From assembly GCA_028871345.1 (NCBI GenBank), contig JAGWNK010000014.1:1-64000 (forward strand): a stretch of DNA of 64,000 bases, written 5' to 3'. How positions within the stretch are numbered: position 1 is the stretch's first letter; each line of letters begins with the position of its first letter. Positions 39,604 to 48,841 of this stretch are shown one piece after another. The notes under the pieces were generated by a model, which had not been told where the DNA came from, ran no database searches, and saw nothing but the letters and a program-made list of their open reading frames with translations. Source of the DNA: Alphaproteobacteria bacterium (GTDB lineage Bacteria; Pseudomonadota; Alphaproteobacteria; Micropepsales; Micropepsaceae). The position numbers and the translations under genes are program-made.

Positions 39604-40524
39604 TTAATTCTTCTGCGTCTCCACTGCCTCGTTGCCGGTGACGATCGCCTCGCGCAGTTGGCCGTAGATGTCGGTCATGCCGGCCGGCGCGTGCGGCGTC
39701 AGGATCACCTTGGAGCCGGAGGACACGCCGATCTCCTTCAGGGTGTCGAAATACTGCGTCAGCAGCACCAGGTTCAGCACTTCGTGCTCGCTGACGGTGC
39801 CGACCGCCTCCTTGAAGGCGGCGATGGATTCGCGCAGGCCATCGACGATGGCGCGGCGCTGCTTGGCGATGCCTTCGCCCTGCAGGCGCTTTGATTCCGC
39901 CTCGGCTTCCGCGTTCTTGACGACCAGGATCTTGTTGGCCTCGCCCTTGGCGGCGGCGGCGACCTGCAGGCGTTGCTGGGTCTGGATTTCGTTCATCGCC
40001 GCCTTGACGTTGTCGGCGGGGTTCACGTCGGTGACGAGCGCGTTGGGGATCTCGAAGCCGTAGACTTTCATCGAGGCGTCGAGTTCGGTCTTCACTGCGG
40101 TGCCGATGTCGTCCTTCTTCTCGAACACCTCGTCGAGGTTCATGCGCGGCACCTTGGCGCGCACGACGTCGAGCACGTACGACTTGATCTGTTCCTGGTG
40201 GTCCTGCAGGCCGTAGTAGGAATTGGCCTCGCTGCCCGCCAGCACGCGGTATTGCACCGCGACCAGCACTTTGACGAACACGTTGTCGAGCGTCTTGGTT
40301 TCCACCTCGACCAGGAGCTGCTGCACCCGCAGCGGCACCCGCACGGCGATGCTCTCGATGAACGGGATTTTGAAGCGCAACCCGGGCCCGGCGGTGCGCA
40401 CATAGCGTCCGAAGCGCTCGACGATGGCGGCGCTCTGCTGCTGCACCGTGAAGAAGCTGCCGAAGAAGATCAGAAGACCAAAGAACGCGATCAGGACGAT
40501 CACGCTCGTCGCCAGGATATCCAT
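39604..40524 (-). CDS. SPFH/band-7 membrane protein (QmcA/stomatin-like)
   Basis: A 306-residue protein with one N-terminal membrane helix (about 5-25), then the SPFH domain (AAIVERFGRYVRTAGPGLRFKIPF) and a long helical coiled coil rich in AEAEAESKRLQGEG. Family members form membrane-associated rings that scaffold proteases such as FtsH or organise lipid domains. Usual neighbours such as NfeD are not beside it. GAGGGGA precedes ATG 40524. It lies 117 bases downstream of aroC on the same strand. Confidence 0.9.
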   Translation of the reverse strand: MDILATSVIVLIAFFGLLIFFGSFFTVQQQSAAIVERFGRYVRTAGPGLRFKIPFIESIAVRVPLRVQQLLVEVETKTLDNVFVKVLVAVQYRVLAGSEANSYYGLQDHQEQIKSYVLDVVRAKVPRMNLDEVFEKKDDIGTAVKTELDASMKVYGFEIPNALVTDVNPADNVKAAMNEIQTQQRLQVAAAAKGEANKILVVKNAEAEAESKRLQGEGIAKQRRAIVDGLRESIAAFKEAVGTVSEHEVLNLVLLTQYFDTLKEIGVSSGSKVILTPHAPAGMTDIYGQLREAIVTGNEAVETQKN

Positions 40525-40640
40525 AGTGTTCCCCTCGAACCGGTCGCGCGCACAGCAATACGCTGCCGGCGAGGACGGGTGCAACCCCGGCGGGTGCGTG
40601 AAAACGCCTATCCAGAGGTTTTTGTCAGGACGGCGATGCG

Positions 40641-41741
40641 CTATCCGGTTTGCCCGCGGTGCCTCAGCGCGTGATCGGCCAGAACCAGCGCCATCATGGC
40701 TTCGCCGATGGGCACCGCGCGGATGCCGACGCAGGGATCGTGGCGGCCCTTGGTGACGATGTCCGTCTCCTTGCCGTCGATGTCGATCGTGCGCCGGGGA
40801 GTGAGGATGGAAGAGGTGGGCTTGACCGCGAAACGCGCCACAATGGGCTGGCCGCTCGAGATGCCGCCCAGGATGCCGCCGGCATGGTTGGAGAGGAATT
40901 TCGGCTTCTTGCCGCGCCCGGCGCGCATTTCGTCGGCATTGTCTTCGCCCGTCATGGCCGCCGTCGCAAATCCGTCGCCGATCTCGACGCCCTTCACGGC
41001 GTTGATGCTCATCATTGCCGCCGCCAGGTCGGCATCGAGCTTGGCGTAGATCGGCGCGCCGAGCCCGGCGGGAATGCCTTCGGCCACGACTTCCACCACG
41101 GCCCCGACGGATGAGCCCTTCTTGCGCACGGCTTCGATGTAGTTTGTCCAGGCGGCGACGGCGCCCGCATCCGGACAGAAGAACGGATTGCGCGCCGTCT
41201 CATCCCAGTCCCAGCGCTTGCGCTCGATCGACTGCGCACCCATCTGCACCAGGGCTCCGCGCACCCGCACGGCTCCGTACAGCGACGCCAGCACCTTGCG
41301 CGCCACCGCGCCCGCCGCCACGCGCGCCGCCGTCTCCCGCGCGCTGGCGCGGCCGGAGCCGCGATAATCGCGCACGCCGTACTTGGCGAGATAGGTGTAA
41401 TCGGCATGGCCCGGCCGGAACTTGTCGCGGATTTCGGCATAGTCCTTGGACCGCGCATCGACATTCTCGATCACCATGGCGATCGGCGTGCCGGTGGTGA
41501 CCTGCTGCGCCATGCGGTCGTCCTGGAAGACGCCGGAGAGGATGCGCACGCGGTCCGGCTCTTTGCGCTGCGTGACGTATTTCGATTGCCCCGGCTTGCG
41601 GCGGTCGAGATCGGCCTGGACATCGGCTTCGCTCAGCGGGATCCCCGGCGGGCAACCGTCGACCACGCAACCCAGCGCCGGCCCGTGGCTCTCGCCGAAC
41701 GTCGTCAGCCGGAACAGATGACCGAAAGTGTTGTGAGACAT
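40641..41741 (-). CDS. aroC: Chorismate synthase
   Basis: A 366-residue FMN-dependent enzyme that makes chorismate from EPSP, the last shikimate step. All three signatures are visible: [40 protein letters not shown] and [10 protein letters not shown] near the C-terminus. It is of full length. It begins 18 bases after the fabI stop on the same strand, so the two are probably cotranscribed. Confidence 0.97.
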   Translation of the reverse strand: MSHNTFGHLFRLTTFGESHGPALGCVVDGCPPGIPLSEADVQADLDRRKPGQSKYVTQRKEPDRVRILSGVFQDDRMAQQVTTGTPIAMVIENVDARSKDYAEIRDKFRPGHADYTYLAKYGVRDYRGSGRASARETAARVAAGAVARKVLASLYGAVRVRGALVQMGAQSIERKRWDWDETARNPFFCPDAGAVAAWTNYIEAVRKKGSSVGAVVEVVAEGIPAGLGAPIYAKLDADLAAAMMSINAVKGVEIGDGFATAAMTGEDNADEMRAGRGKKPKFLSNHAGGILGGISSGQPIVARFAVKPTSSILTPRRTIDIDGKETDIVTKGRHDPCVGIRAVPIGEAMMALVLADHALRHRGQTG

Positions 41742-41759
41742 ACGTCCCGTCCGTCGATG

Positions 41760-42581
41760 TCAGTCGCCGTTCTTGGCGATGACGATATCGGGCGCGTCCG
41801 GCGCCTTCATACCGATGGCATGATAGCCCGAGTCGACGTGCAGGCATTCGCCGGTGACGGCCGCGCCCAGGTCCGACAACAGGAAGAGGGCGGCGTTGCC
41901 GACTTCGCCGATGGTGACCGTCCGGCGCAGCGGCGCGTTGTACTCGTTCCACTTGAGAATATAGCGGAAATCGCCGACGCCGGCCGCCGCCAGCGTCTTG
42001 ATCGGCCCCGCCGAGATGGCGTTGACGCGGATCGCTTTCTTGCCGAGGTCTTCGGCCAGGTAGCGCACGCTCGCTTCCAGCGCCGCCTTGGCGACGCCCA
42101 TGACGTTATAGTGCGGCATGACCTTTTCGGCGCCGTAATAGGAGAGCGTCACCATGCTGCCGCCCTTCGTCATCAGCTTCTCGGCGCGCTGTGCCACTGC
42201 CGTGAACGAGTAGCAGGAGATGTTCATGGTCATGGCGAAATTTTCGGGCGTGGTATCGACGTAGCGGCCCTTGAGCTGGTCCTTGTCCGAGAACGCAACG
42301 GCGTGCACCAGGAAGTCGAGGCCGCCCCAGGCCTTGCCGACGGCCTCGAACGCCGCATCCAGCGAGGCGTGGTTGGTGACGTCGCAGTCAACGATGGCCG
42401 CGGGCTTCAGCGGTTCGACGAGCGGGATCACGCGCTTCTTGAAGGCCTCTCCTTGATAGGTGAAGGCCAGCTGTGCTCCCGCCTCATGCAGGCGTTGTGC
42501 GATGCCCCAGGCGATGGAGCGGTCGTTGGCGACGCCCATGACGAGCCCGCGCTTGCCCTTCATGAGGCCTTCAAACGCCAT
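41760..42581 (-). CDS. fabI: Enoyl-ACP reductase (NADH)
   Basis: A 273-residue short-chain-dehydrogenase-type enoyl reductase. The cofactor motif is GVANDRSIAWGIAQ, and the catalytic tyrosines and lysine are SYYG (148-149) and Y158-x6-K165. It reduces enoyl-ACP in fatty-acid elongation and is the triclosan-target type. ATG 42581 has GGAGG seven bases upstream; the longer frame upstream is not conserved-looking. First of the fabI-aroC pair. Confidence 0.96.
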   Translation of the reverse strand: MAFEGLMKGKRGLVMGVANDRSIAWGIAQRLHEAGAQLAFTYQGEAFKKRVIPLVEPLKPAAIVDCDVTNHASLDAAFEAVGKAWGGLDFLVHAVAFSDKDQLKGRYVDTTPENFAMTMNISCYSFTAVAQRAEKLMTKGGSMVTLSYYGAEKVMPHYNVMGVAKAALEASVRYLAEDLGKKAIRVNAISAGPIKTLAAAGVGDFRYILKWNEYNAPLRRTVTIGEVGNAALFLLSDLGAAVTGECLHVDSGYHAIGMKAPDAPDIVIAKNGD

Positions 42582-42709
42582 TGTCGCACCTCCATCGATC
42601 CAGCCGTTCCAAATGCGCGAAAAGACAAACGAAATCAAGGAACCCACTCACAACCACAGATTGAAACCGCGGTAGATGTTTGTTAGACGTTCGTTGGGAT
42701 CATTGCAGG

Positions 42710-43402
42710 ATGCGAGGCCATCTCCGGGATCATCTCGAGCGGGTCGATCTTCGCGAACTGGGCCTGTCGCTGCTCTTCGCGGCCGTCGTGCTGTTTGTCG
42801 CGGCGATGGCGATGCTGGGTCGCAACGTGGCTGCGATGCAGGAGAGTTACGCCTCGGTGCAGCGCTCGAACACCGCGCTGCTCAAGATCGAAGAGATCAA
42901 CACGCAGGTCATGGGCATCGACATGACCATCCGCGGCTATGCCCTGACCGATGATCCGGTGTTCCTGATGTATTTTTCCGATTCGCGCCGGCGCCTTCAC
43001 CGCGCCCTCGACGTCCTGGATTCGCTGATCAGGAGCGAGCCCGAGGGCCCGGCCGACATGGCCGATCTGCGCAGGCGCAGTGCGTTGCAGGAACAGGTGT
43101 TTGCCGTGCTGGCGCGGCTCGGCCCCGGGCATGCCAGAGAGATCGCGGCCGCGATCACCGACCCCGTGCAGCGGCGCAAGCGATACGAGGTGCAGCGCAA
43201 GTTGACGGCGTTGCACGACAAGGAAGAGGCGCTGCTGGTCGAGCGCCAAGCCGCGGCCTTGCATCAGGCGTCGCGCACTTACGCGCTCGTCGCCTCGATC
43301 GGCGGCCTCGCCTTTGTCGTCGGAGCCATCGGCTTTGCCCTGACGTTGATGGGACGCCGCCAGGGCGTGCGCCACACGGGATGGGCGTCGGCACCACATT
43401 GA
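42710..43402 (+). CDS. Free-standing CHASE3-domain membrane protein
   Basis: A 230-residue protein with a transmembrane helix at about 19-37, an extracytoplasmic helical domain matching CHASE3 (SVQRSNTALLKIEEINTQVMGIDMTIRGYALTDD is split by the typical Asn/Arg-rich helices) and a second helix at about 192-215 followed by a short basic tail. CHASE3 usually sits before a histidine kinase, diguanylate cyclase or chemoreceptor domain; here there is none, and no kinase follows. The start is ATG 42710, or TTG 42680. It may act as an accessory sensor or be a truncated receptor. Confidence 0.72.
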   Translation: MRGHLRDHLERVDLRELGLSLLFAAVVLFVAAMAMLGRNVAAMQESYASVQRSNTALLKIEEINTQVMGIDMTIRGYALTDDPVFLMYFSDSRRRLHRALDVLDSLIRSEPEGPADMADLRRRSALQEQVFAVLARLGPGHAREIAAAITDPVQRRKRYEVQRKLTALHDKEEALLVERQAAALHQASRTYALVASIGGLAFVVGAIGFALTLMGRRQGVRHTGWASAPH

Positions 43403-43417
43403 AGGCAGGCGAACGGC

Positions 43418-44371
43418 TCAGCCGAGCTTGGTGCGCGGATCGTAGGCCGCGGGCCATTCTTGCGCGAACTTGCGCAACTCCGCGTCGGGCTGGTCGGGCA
43501 GGGTGACGACGACGCGGGCATAGAGATCGCCCGCCGGCTCGCCGGCGTGCGCCGGCATGCCTTTGCCCTTGAGGCGCAGCACGGTTCCGGAATTGGATCC
43601 CGGCGGCACGCTGAGCGAAACGGTACCCGACAGCGTCCGCACCGGCACCTTGGCGCCGAGCACCGCTTCCTTGAGCGTCACTGGCAGGTCGACCTTCACG
43701 TCGCGTCCGTCGCGCGCGAAATAGGGATGCGGCGCCACCGTGACTTGGATCATCACGTCGCCTGGCGGGCCGCCGGCGCGGCCGGCGCCGCCGCGGCCTT
43801 TGAGGCGTATCTGTTGTCCGTCCTTGAGGCCCGGCGGAATCTTCACGTCGATCTGTTCGCCGTTGGGCAGCACCACGCGTCGCGTGCCGCCCGAGGCAGC
43901 CTCTTCGAAGCTGACCATGGTCTGGATGACGAAGTCCTGTCCCTGCGCGGGTTGCGCCCGGCCGCGGCCGCGGCCGCCCAAGCCGCCGAGCAGATCGGCA
44001 AACAGGTCTTCGGGGCGGAAGCCTTCGGCTTGTGCCGCGTGCGGACCACCCTGGTTGGTCCAGGTGAAATGGAAATCGCCCGGGCCGGACCCACGCTGCC
44101 CGAACGGCCCGCCCTCGAATCCGTGGGCGCGCGGATCGAAGCCGCGCGGATTGCCGCCCGCGTCGATCTGGCCGGCGTCGAACTTGGCGCGCTTGTCCTT
44201 GTCACCCAGGATGTCGTAGGCCGCGCTGATCTCCTGAAAGCGCTTCTGCGCCGCCTTGTCGCCACCCTTCGTGTCCGGGTGATGCTTCTTGGCGAGCGAC
44301 CGGAACGCCTTCTTGATCTCTGCCTCGCCGGCGTTCTTGGAGACGCCCAGAACCTCATACGGATCGCGCAT
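43418..44371 (-). CDS. DnaJ/CbpA-type co-chaperone
   Basis: A 317-residue J-domain protein with the HPD triad at 31-33, a G-rich linker (about 75-130; GGLGGRGRGRAQ) and the two C-terminal DnaJ substrate-binding domains (GTRRVVLPNGEQIDVKIPPG, VLGAKVPVRTLSGTVSLSVP). There is no zinc-finger, so it is CbpA-like rather than true DnaJ. It stimulates Hsp70 ATPase and delivers clients. GGAGTGAGG precedes ATG 44371. Confidence 0.93.
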   Translation of the reverse strand: MRDPYEVLGVSKNAGEAEIKKAFRSLAKKHHPDTKGGDKAAQKRFQEISAAYDILGDKDKRAKFDAGQIDAGGNPRGFDPRAHGFEGGPFGQRGSGPGDFHFTWTNQGGPHAAQAEGFRPEDLFADLLGGLGGRGRGRAQPAQGQDFVIQTMVSFEEAASGGTRRVVLPNGEQIDVKIPPGLKDGQQIRLKGRGGAGRAGGPPGDVMIQVTVAPHPYFARDGRDVKVDLPVTLKEAVLGAKVPVRTLSGTVSLSVPPGSNSGTVLRLKGKGMPAHAGEPAGDLYARVVVTLPDQPDAELRKFAQEWPAAYDPRTKLG

Positions 44372-44435
44372 TCCTCACTCCTGCCGCCGGATTCGCGGGC
44401 GGCGACCAGTATATAGGTATCCGTTGTGTCTGCCG

Positions 44436-45014
44436 TTAATGCCCCGCAGCGGTTGGCGGGGCCGGCGCGGCGCTCGGTCCCAGCGCGTCCAGCCTGGCTT
44501 TCGCCTCGTCCACGCCGCCCGCCGCCGCCGCCTCGTAAAGCTTCCGTGCGGCATTGAGGTCCTGCGGGATCACGGTTCCCTGCTCGTAGAGTTGGCCGAG
44601 CTCGAACTGGGCCATGGGGTGTCCCTGCTGGGCTGCCAGGATGAGCCAGGGCAGGGCGGCCTTGGGGTTGGGCGGTCCCGCCTCGCCTTTTATCAGCATG
44701 TCGGCCAGATCGGCCTGGGCGGTGAACAACCCGGCCTCCGCGGCGCGTTGCATCATCGCCTGCGCGGCCTTGGGGTCCTTGGCGACGCCCTTGCCCGTGC
44801 GCAACATGACCGCCACATTGCGCATCGCACCCAGATCGACGTCGTCGATCGTGACCCAGGTCTTATACGCGGTCGGGTAATCCCCGGCGTCATAGGCCTT
44901 GAGGCCGGCGTTGAAGGTCGCCTTCATGTCGGCCGGCGAGGTTTCCGGCCCGCTGGCACAGGCGGCCAAGAGGCTACCGGCAAGGATGGCAAAGGCAGGT
45001 CGGCGCGCGCGCAT
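44436..45014 (-). CDS. Sel1-like-repeat lipoprotein
   Basis: A 192-residue lipoprotein with a signal peptide and lipobox SLLAAC (Cys19). About three or four Sel1/TPR-type helical repeats follow (AQAMMQRAAEAGLFTAQADLA, AALPWLILAAQQGHPMAQFEL, ARKLYEAAAAGGVDEAKARL), then a proline/alanine tail. Such repeats mediate protein contacts in the periplasm. The partner is unknown. It lies divergent to pdxH with 61 bases between the starts. Confidence 0.85.
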   Translation of the reverse strand: MRARRPAFAILAGSLLAACASGPETSPADMKATFNAGLKAYDAGDYPTAYKTWVTIDDVDLGAMRNVAVMLRTGKGVAKDPKAAQAMMQRAAEAGLFTAQADLADMLIKGEAGPPNPKAALPWLILAAQQGHPMAQFELGQLYEQGTVIPQDLNAARKLYEAAAAGGVDEAKARLDALGPSAAPAPPTAAGH

Positions 45015-45075
45015 GCGCCGGCAGGCTAGCAGACCACAGCTTCCTTAGGCAAAACGAAGATGTTATGCCCGCCCC

Positions 45076-45702
45076 ATGAGCGACATCGGCGGCCCCATCG
45101 ACGACGGCGGAATCACGGTAGAAGGCGATCCCATCGATCTTTTTACCGCCTGGATGGCGCAGGCCGAGAAGACCGAGCCTAACGAAGCCAACGCCATGGC
45201 GGTCGCCACGGCGGATGCGGCCGGCCGGCCGAATATCCGCATGGTGCTGCTCAAGTCGCACGACCAGCGCGGCTTCGTCTTCTACACCAACACCGAGAGC
45301 GCCAAGGGCCGGGAGCTCGCCGCCAACCCGCACGCCGCGCTCAATTTCCACTGGAAGACCGTCCGCAGGCAGGTGCGCGTGCGCGGTCCCGTGGTACCCG
45401 TCGGCGAGGCGGAGGCCGACGCCTATTTCGCCTCGCGCGCCAAGGACAGCCAGATCGGCGCCTGGGCCTCGGCGCAGTCCCGCGCCATGGAGGGCCGCTG
45501 GGTGTTCGAGAAGGAGATCGCGAAATACGCGGTCAAATACGCGCTCGCCAGGGTGCCGCGGCCTCCGCATTGGTCGGGGTACCGCGTGCAGCCGCTCGAA
45601 ATCGAGTTTTGGCGCGACCGGCCATTCCGCCTGCACGACCGTCTCGTCTACCGACGCGACAGCCTGGACAAGCCCTGGCGAACGGAGCGCCTCTATCCTT
45701 GA
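45076..45702 (+). CDS. pdxH: Pyridoxamine 5'-phosphate oxidase
   Basis: A 208-residue FMN enzyme making pyridoxal 5'-phosphate. It shows the substrate/FMN pattern [36 protein letters not shown], the [16 protein letters not shown] segment and the C-terminal signature [12 protein letters not shown]. It is of normal length. Its TGA overlaps the probable TTG start of the cation transporter. Confidence 0.95.
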   Translation: MSDIGGPIDDGGITVEGDPIDLFTAWMAQAEKTEPNEANAMAVATADAAGRPNIRMVLLKSHDQRGFVFYTNTESAKGRELAANPHAALNFHWKTVRRQVRVRGPVVPVGEAEADAYFASRAKDSQIGAWASAQSRAMEGRWVFEKEIAKYAVKYALARVPRPPHWSGYRVQPLEIEFWRDRPFRLHDRLVYRRDSLDKPWRTERLYP

Positions 45703-46625
45703 CACCCACGTCGCAGTTCGACCGGGACGTTGCCGGGCATGGTGTCTTGATGCGGCGGGTCGCGGTCGCCGCGGTGTCGACCGCTGCGGGTCTTGCGCTG
45801 CTCAAGGCCATCGCGTTCATCCTTACCAATTCGATGGCGGTCATGGCGTCCCTCGCCGACTCCGGGCTGGACGTCTTCGCATCGTTCATCAACCTCTTGG
45901 CGGTCCGCGCGGCGCTGACGCCCGCCGACCATGAACACCGTTTCGGGCACGGCAAGGCCGAGCCGCTCGCGGGCCTGGCGCAAAGCGCCTTCATCGCGGG
46001 TTCCGCCACCTTCCTGGTGATCGAGTCCATCGAGCGCATCATAACGCCGCGGCCGGTCGAGCATGGCGCGATCGGGCTTTGGGTGATGGCAATCTCGATC
46101 GTGGCGACGATCGTTCTTGTCACCGCCCAGCAGGTCGTGGTGCAGCGCACCGGCTCGATCGCCATCGGCGCCGACCGCATGCACTACGTCAGCGACGTCC
46201 TGGTCAATCTGGGCGTCATTTTCGGCATCGTGATGGCGACCGAGTTCGGGATCACGATCGCCGACCCGCTGGTGGGACTGCTCGTCGCGGTCGTCCTGGC
46301 GATCGGCGTCGTTCACGTCTTCCGCCAGAGCTACGACCAGTTGATGGACCACGAATTGCCCGATGCGGACCGTGAGCGCATCAAGAACATCATTCTGACC
46401 CACGCCGGCGTTTTCGACATGCATGATTTGCGCACGCGCGCCGCGGGCCTGCGTTCGTTCATCCAGTTCCATATCGAGCTTGATCCCGCCCTCAGCCTCT
46501 ACGCCGCGCACGCCTTGAGCGATGCCGTCGAGGCCGACATCCGCAAGGAGTACCCGTCGGCCGAGATCATCATCCACCAGGATCCGGAAGGCTTCGAGGC
46601 CCCGGAAGACCTGGCCAAGTCATGA
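45699..46625 (+). CDS. Cation diffusion facilitator (FieF-like) transporter
   Basis: A protein of about 308 residues with six membrane helices and a C-terminal cytoplasmic metal-sensing domain. Metal-site residues are visible in [10 protein letters not shown] (helix 2) and HYVSDVLVN (helix 5; HxxxD), with [14 protein letters not shown] between. It exports Fe2+ or Zn2+ in exchange for protons. I favour a TTG start at 45699, overlapping the pdxH stop (TTGA), because the family has about 15 residues before LMRRV; ATG 45750 would trim these. Confidence 0.9.
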   Translation: MTPTSQFDRDVAGHGVLMRRVAVAAVSTAAGLALLKAIAFILTNSMAVMASLADSGLDVFASFINLLAVRAALTPADHEHRFGHGKAEPLAGLAQSAFIAGSATFLVIESIERIITPRPVEHGAIGLWVMAISIVATIVLVTAQQVVVQRTGSIAIGADRMHYVSDVLVNLGVIFGIVMATEFGITIADPLVGLLVAVVLAIGVVHVFRQSYDQLMDHELPDADRERIKNIILTHAGVFDMHDLRTRAAGLRSFIQFHIELDPALSLYAAHALSDAVEADIRKEYPSAEIIIHQDPEGFEAPEDLAKS

Positions 46626-46638
46626 CAAGCCCTGACGA

Positions 46639-46657
46639 TCCGCTCGTGGTGAGCGGA
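46639..46657. terminator. Hairpin between convergent genes
   Basis: TCCGCTC and GAGCGGA pair perfectly around GTGGT in the 36-base gap between the transporter and the PAN-domain gene. There is no T run, so it is a weak bidirectional terminator at best. Confidence 0.35.
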
Positions 46658-46661
46658 GGTC

Positions 46662-47051
46662 CTACGCCTTCACCCCCGAAACGCACCGCTCGTCGGGGTA
46701 GCCGGGCGGGACCGTGCTCTTCAACCAGCAGTGCGCACCTTTGCCCTGGACGCCGGCCTGCACCATCGTGAAAGCGCGGCATTTGCTGTCGTCGGCGCAC
46801 GCCTTTTGGCAGACCTCCAAGCCCTCGTTCGCCGCCATCTCGAAATCGCGGTAGTCTGAGGCATGGCGGTTGAAGCCTCTTTCGAGACGGAAGGCGGCGG
46901 CTGCCTGCGGCTTCGAAACGCTCGCCTGGTGCGAAATCGAACCGCCAAGGCTGGTACCATCGAACATGGCGGGATTCTGTTTGCGGATGACGACGAATAC
47001 GCCCGCGCCGATCAGCAGAAGGATCAGGACGATGATGGAAAACTGCTTCAT
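46662..47051 (-). CDS. Membrane-anchored PAN/Apple-domain protein
   Basis: A 129-residue protein with an N-terminal hydrophobic anchor (about 4-23) and a C-terminal PAN_4-like module carrying cysteines at 81, 85, 91, 108 and 123 (GLEVCQKACADDSKCRAFT). PAN domains bind proteins or carbohydrates outside the cytoplasm, held together by disulfides. The cellular role is unknown. It lies divergent to the mannonate dehydratase gene and convergent to the cation transporter. Confidence 0.75.
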   Translation of the reverse strand: MKQFSIIVLILLLIGAGVFVVIRKQNPAMFDGTSLGGSISHQASVSKPQAAAAFRLERGFNRHASDYRDFEMAANEGLEVCQKACADDSKCRAFTMVQAGVQGKGAHCWLKSTVPPGYPDERCVSGVKA

Positions 47052-47178
47052 GGTTCTACCCTCAAAGTCTGCGCGAGCATGATCCCCGCGCCGACAGCCC
47101 TCAATTCTGAAAAACAGCGCGCCCTTGAGAAGTAGCCGCGGACACGATTAGCTGGTCCCCCCGGCTTGGGAGATGCCC

Positions 47179-48255
47179 ATGAAAATGACATTCCGCTGGT
47201 ACGGCGACAGCGACCCGGTGCCGCTTGGGTACATCCGCCAGATTCCAGGTCTGTACGGCATCGTCTCGGCGGTCTACGACGTGCCGGTCGGCGAGGTTTG
47301 GCCTCCCGCCGCGATCCGCGCCTTGAAGGACAAGATCGAGTCGCAGGGCCTGAAGTTCGAGGTCGTCGAGTCCGTGCCGGTGCACGAGGACATCAAGCTC
47401 GGCCGCGCCACGCGCGATGCCCTGGTCGCCAATTTCTGCGAGACCCTCGGCAACCTCGGCGACTGCGGCCTGAAGGTCGTCTGCTACAACTTCATGCCGG
47501 TGTTCGACTGGACGCGCACCATCCTGTCGCTGAAGCTCGACGACGGCTCCTCCACGCTCGCCTTCGATGCCGAAGAGGTGTCGAAGATCGATCCGCAACG
47601 GGGCATCAACCTGCCGGGCTGGGACGCAAGCTACAAGCCTGAGGAACTGAAGGTGCTCTTGGCCGAGTATCGGGAGATCGGCGAGGCCCAGCTCTGGCAG
47701 AATCTGGAATATTTCCTGAGGCGCGTCGTGCCGGCGGCGGAAGAGGCCGGCATCAAGCTCGCCATCCATCCCGACGATCCGCCGCGCCCGATCTTCGGCC
47801 TGCCGCGGATCGTCAAGAACGCCGAAGATATCCGCCGCCTGCTCGCGATCGTGGACCGACCCGCCAACGGGCTGACCCTGTGCGCGGGTTCGCTGGGCGC
47901 CGACCTGCACAACAACATCGTGGCCATGGTGCGCGAGTTCTCGGGCCGCGGCCGCGTCCACTTCGCCCATATCCGCAACGTGAAGGTCGACGAGAAGGGC
48001 AATTTCTTCGAGACGGCGCACAAGTCGGAGTGCGGTTCGCTCGACATCGGCGCCATCGTCAAGGCCTATTACGACACCGATTACGAAGGTTACGTGCGCA
48101 GCGATCACGGCCGCATGATCTGGGGCGAGAGCGGCAGGCCCGGCTACGGCCTCTACGACCGGGCGCTGGGTGCCGTGTACATCAACGGGCTGTGGGAAGG
48201 CATCTCGAAGGGCGAGGGCCGCTCCACGGGCCTGGCGGCGCGGGCCGCGCACTGA
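47179..48255 (+). CDS. uxuA: Mannonate dehydratase
   Basis: A 358-residue UxuA-type TIM barrel. It has the N-terminal [20 protein letters not shown], metal/substrate residues in [19 protein letters not shown] and VHFAHIRNV, and [10 protein letters not shown] near the C-terminus. It converts D-mannonate to 2-keto-3-deoxygluconate in glucuronate breakdown. No other hexuronate genes surround it. Of two in-frame ATGs (47173, 47179) the second has GGGAG six bases upstream. Confidence 0.95.
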   Translation: MKMTFRWYGDSDPVPLGYIRQIPGLYGIVSAVYDVPVGEVWPPAAIRALKDKIESQGLKFEVVESVPVHEDIKLGRATRDALVANFCETLGNLGDCGLKVVCYNFMPVFDWTRTILSLKLDDGSSTLAFDAEEVSKIDPQRGINLPGWDASYKPEELKVLLAEYREIGEAQLWQNLEYFLRRVVPAAEEAGIKLAIHPDDPPRPIFGLPRIVKNAEDIRRLLAIVDRPANGLTLCAGSLGADLHNNIVAMVREFSGRGRVHFAHIRNVKVDEKGNFFETAHKSECGSLDIGAIVKAYYDTDYEGYVRSDHGRMIWGESGRPGYGLYDRALGAVYINGLWEGISKGEGRSTGLAARAAH

Positions 48256-48272
48256 CGCCTGTGCTCGCGAAC

Positions 48273-48292
48273 CCTGCCGGCTCAAAGGCAGG
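48273..48292. terminator. Hairpin between uxuA and the PEP-CTERM gene
   Basis: CCTGCC (48273-48278) and GGCAGG (48287-48292) pair with an eight-base loop in the gap between the convergent stops. It has no T run; a weak terminator for either gene. Confidence 0.3.
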
Positions 48293-48300
48293 CCCGGACA

Positions 48301-48666
48301 TCACGGCCGGCGTCTTGGCCCGAACATGCGCTTCGGCCGCCGGCGCCGCAGCGTGATCCATCCCAGCATGCCCAGCACTCCCGCGAACAGCGCCAGCGTG
48401 CCTGGCTCCGGAAGGTCGATGTTCTCGGCCGTTTCGTTGGTGTTGGCGAAGTTGCTCGCCGGCATCCCGCCGCTTGATGAGCCGGACGGCCCGTTCGACG
48501 CCACGCGGTGCAGCATGGTCGGTCCGGCGGGATTGGCGGTGTCTTGCGCGCGGATCGAAATTGCCGCCACGGGAAGGGTTGCCGCGTTCGTAGTGCCTAC
48601 AATTGTCAGGCAGGCCAGGATTGTGCACGCGCCCGTCAGGGCCGCTCGGAAGGCGGTGGTTTGCAG
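48301..48666 (-). CDS. PEP-CTERM sorting-signal protein, probable CTG start
   Basis: A 121-residue secreted protein. The C-terminus is a clear PEP-CTERM tripartite signal: PEP at about 86-88, a membrane helix (LALFAGVLGMLGWITL) and an arginine-rich tail, the target of an exosortase. The middle is serine/glycine/asparagine-rich. The first ordinary start (GTG 48570) would cut off the secretion signal. Extending in frame to a CTG at 48666 gives a convincing signal peptide (QTTAFRAALTGACTILACL ... TNA), and GGAGG lies seven bases before that CTG. No ATG, GTG or TTG is available at the right place. No exosortase gene is in view. Confidence 0.75.
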   Translation of the reverse strand: MQTTAFRAALTGACTILACLTIVGTTNAATLPVAAISIRAQDTANPAGPTMLHRVASNGPSGSSSGGMPASNFANTNETAENIDLPEPGTLALFAGVLGMLGWITLRRRRPKRMFGPRRRP

Positions 48667-48841
48667 GGGAACCCCTCCGTAGTTTGAGCAATGGCTGTTT
48701 CGCCCGAGTCCACGCTCATCGCGAGTGACAAAAGTTGGTCCCCTCGTTCATGTGAGCGCAGCATACAAGGCGCCGGACTTCGTGCCCGTCCCATGCAGGC
48801 ACAGGGCAAGTGCGCTGAGGCAGCGAGGGAGAATCCGAGGC

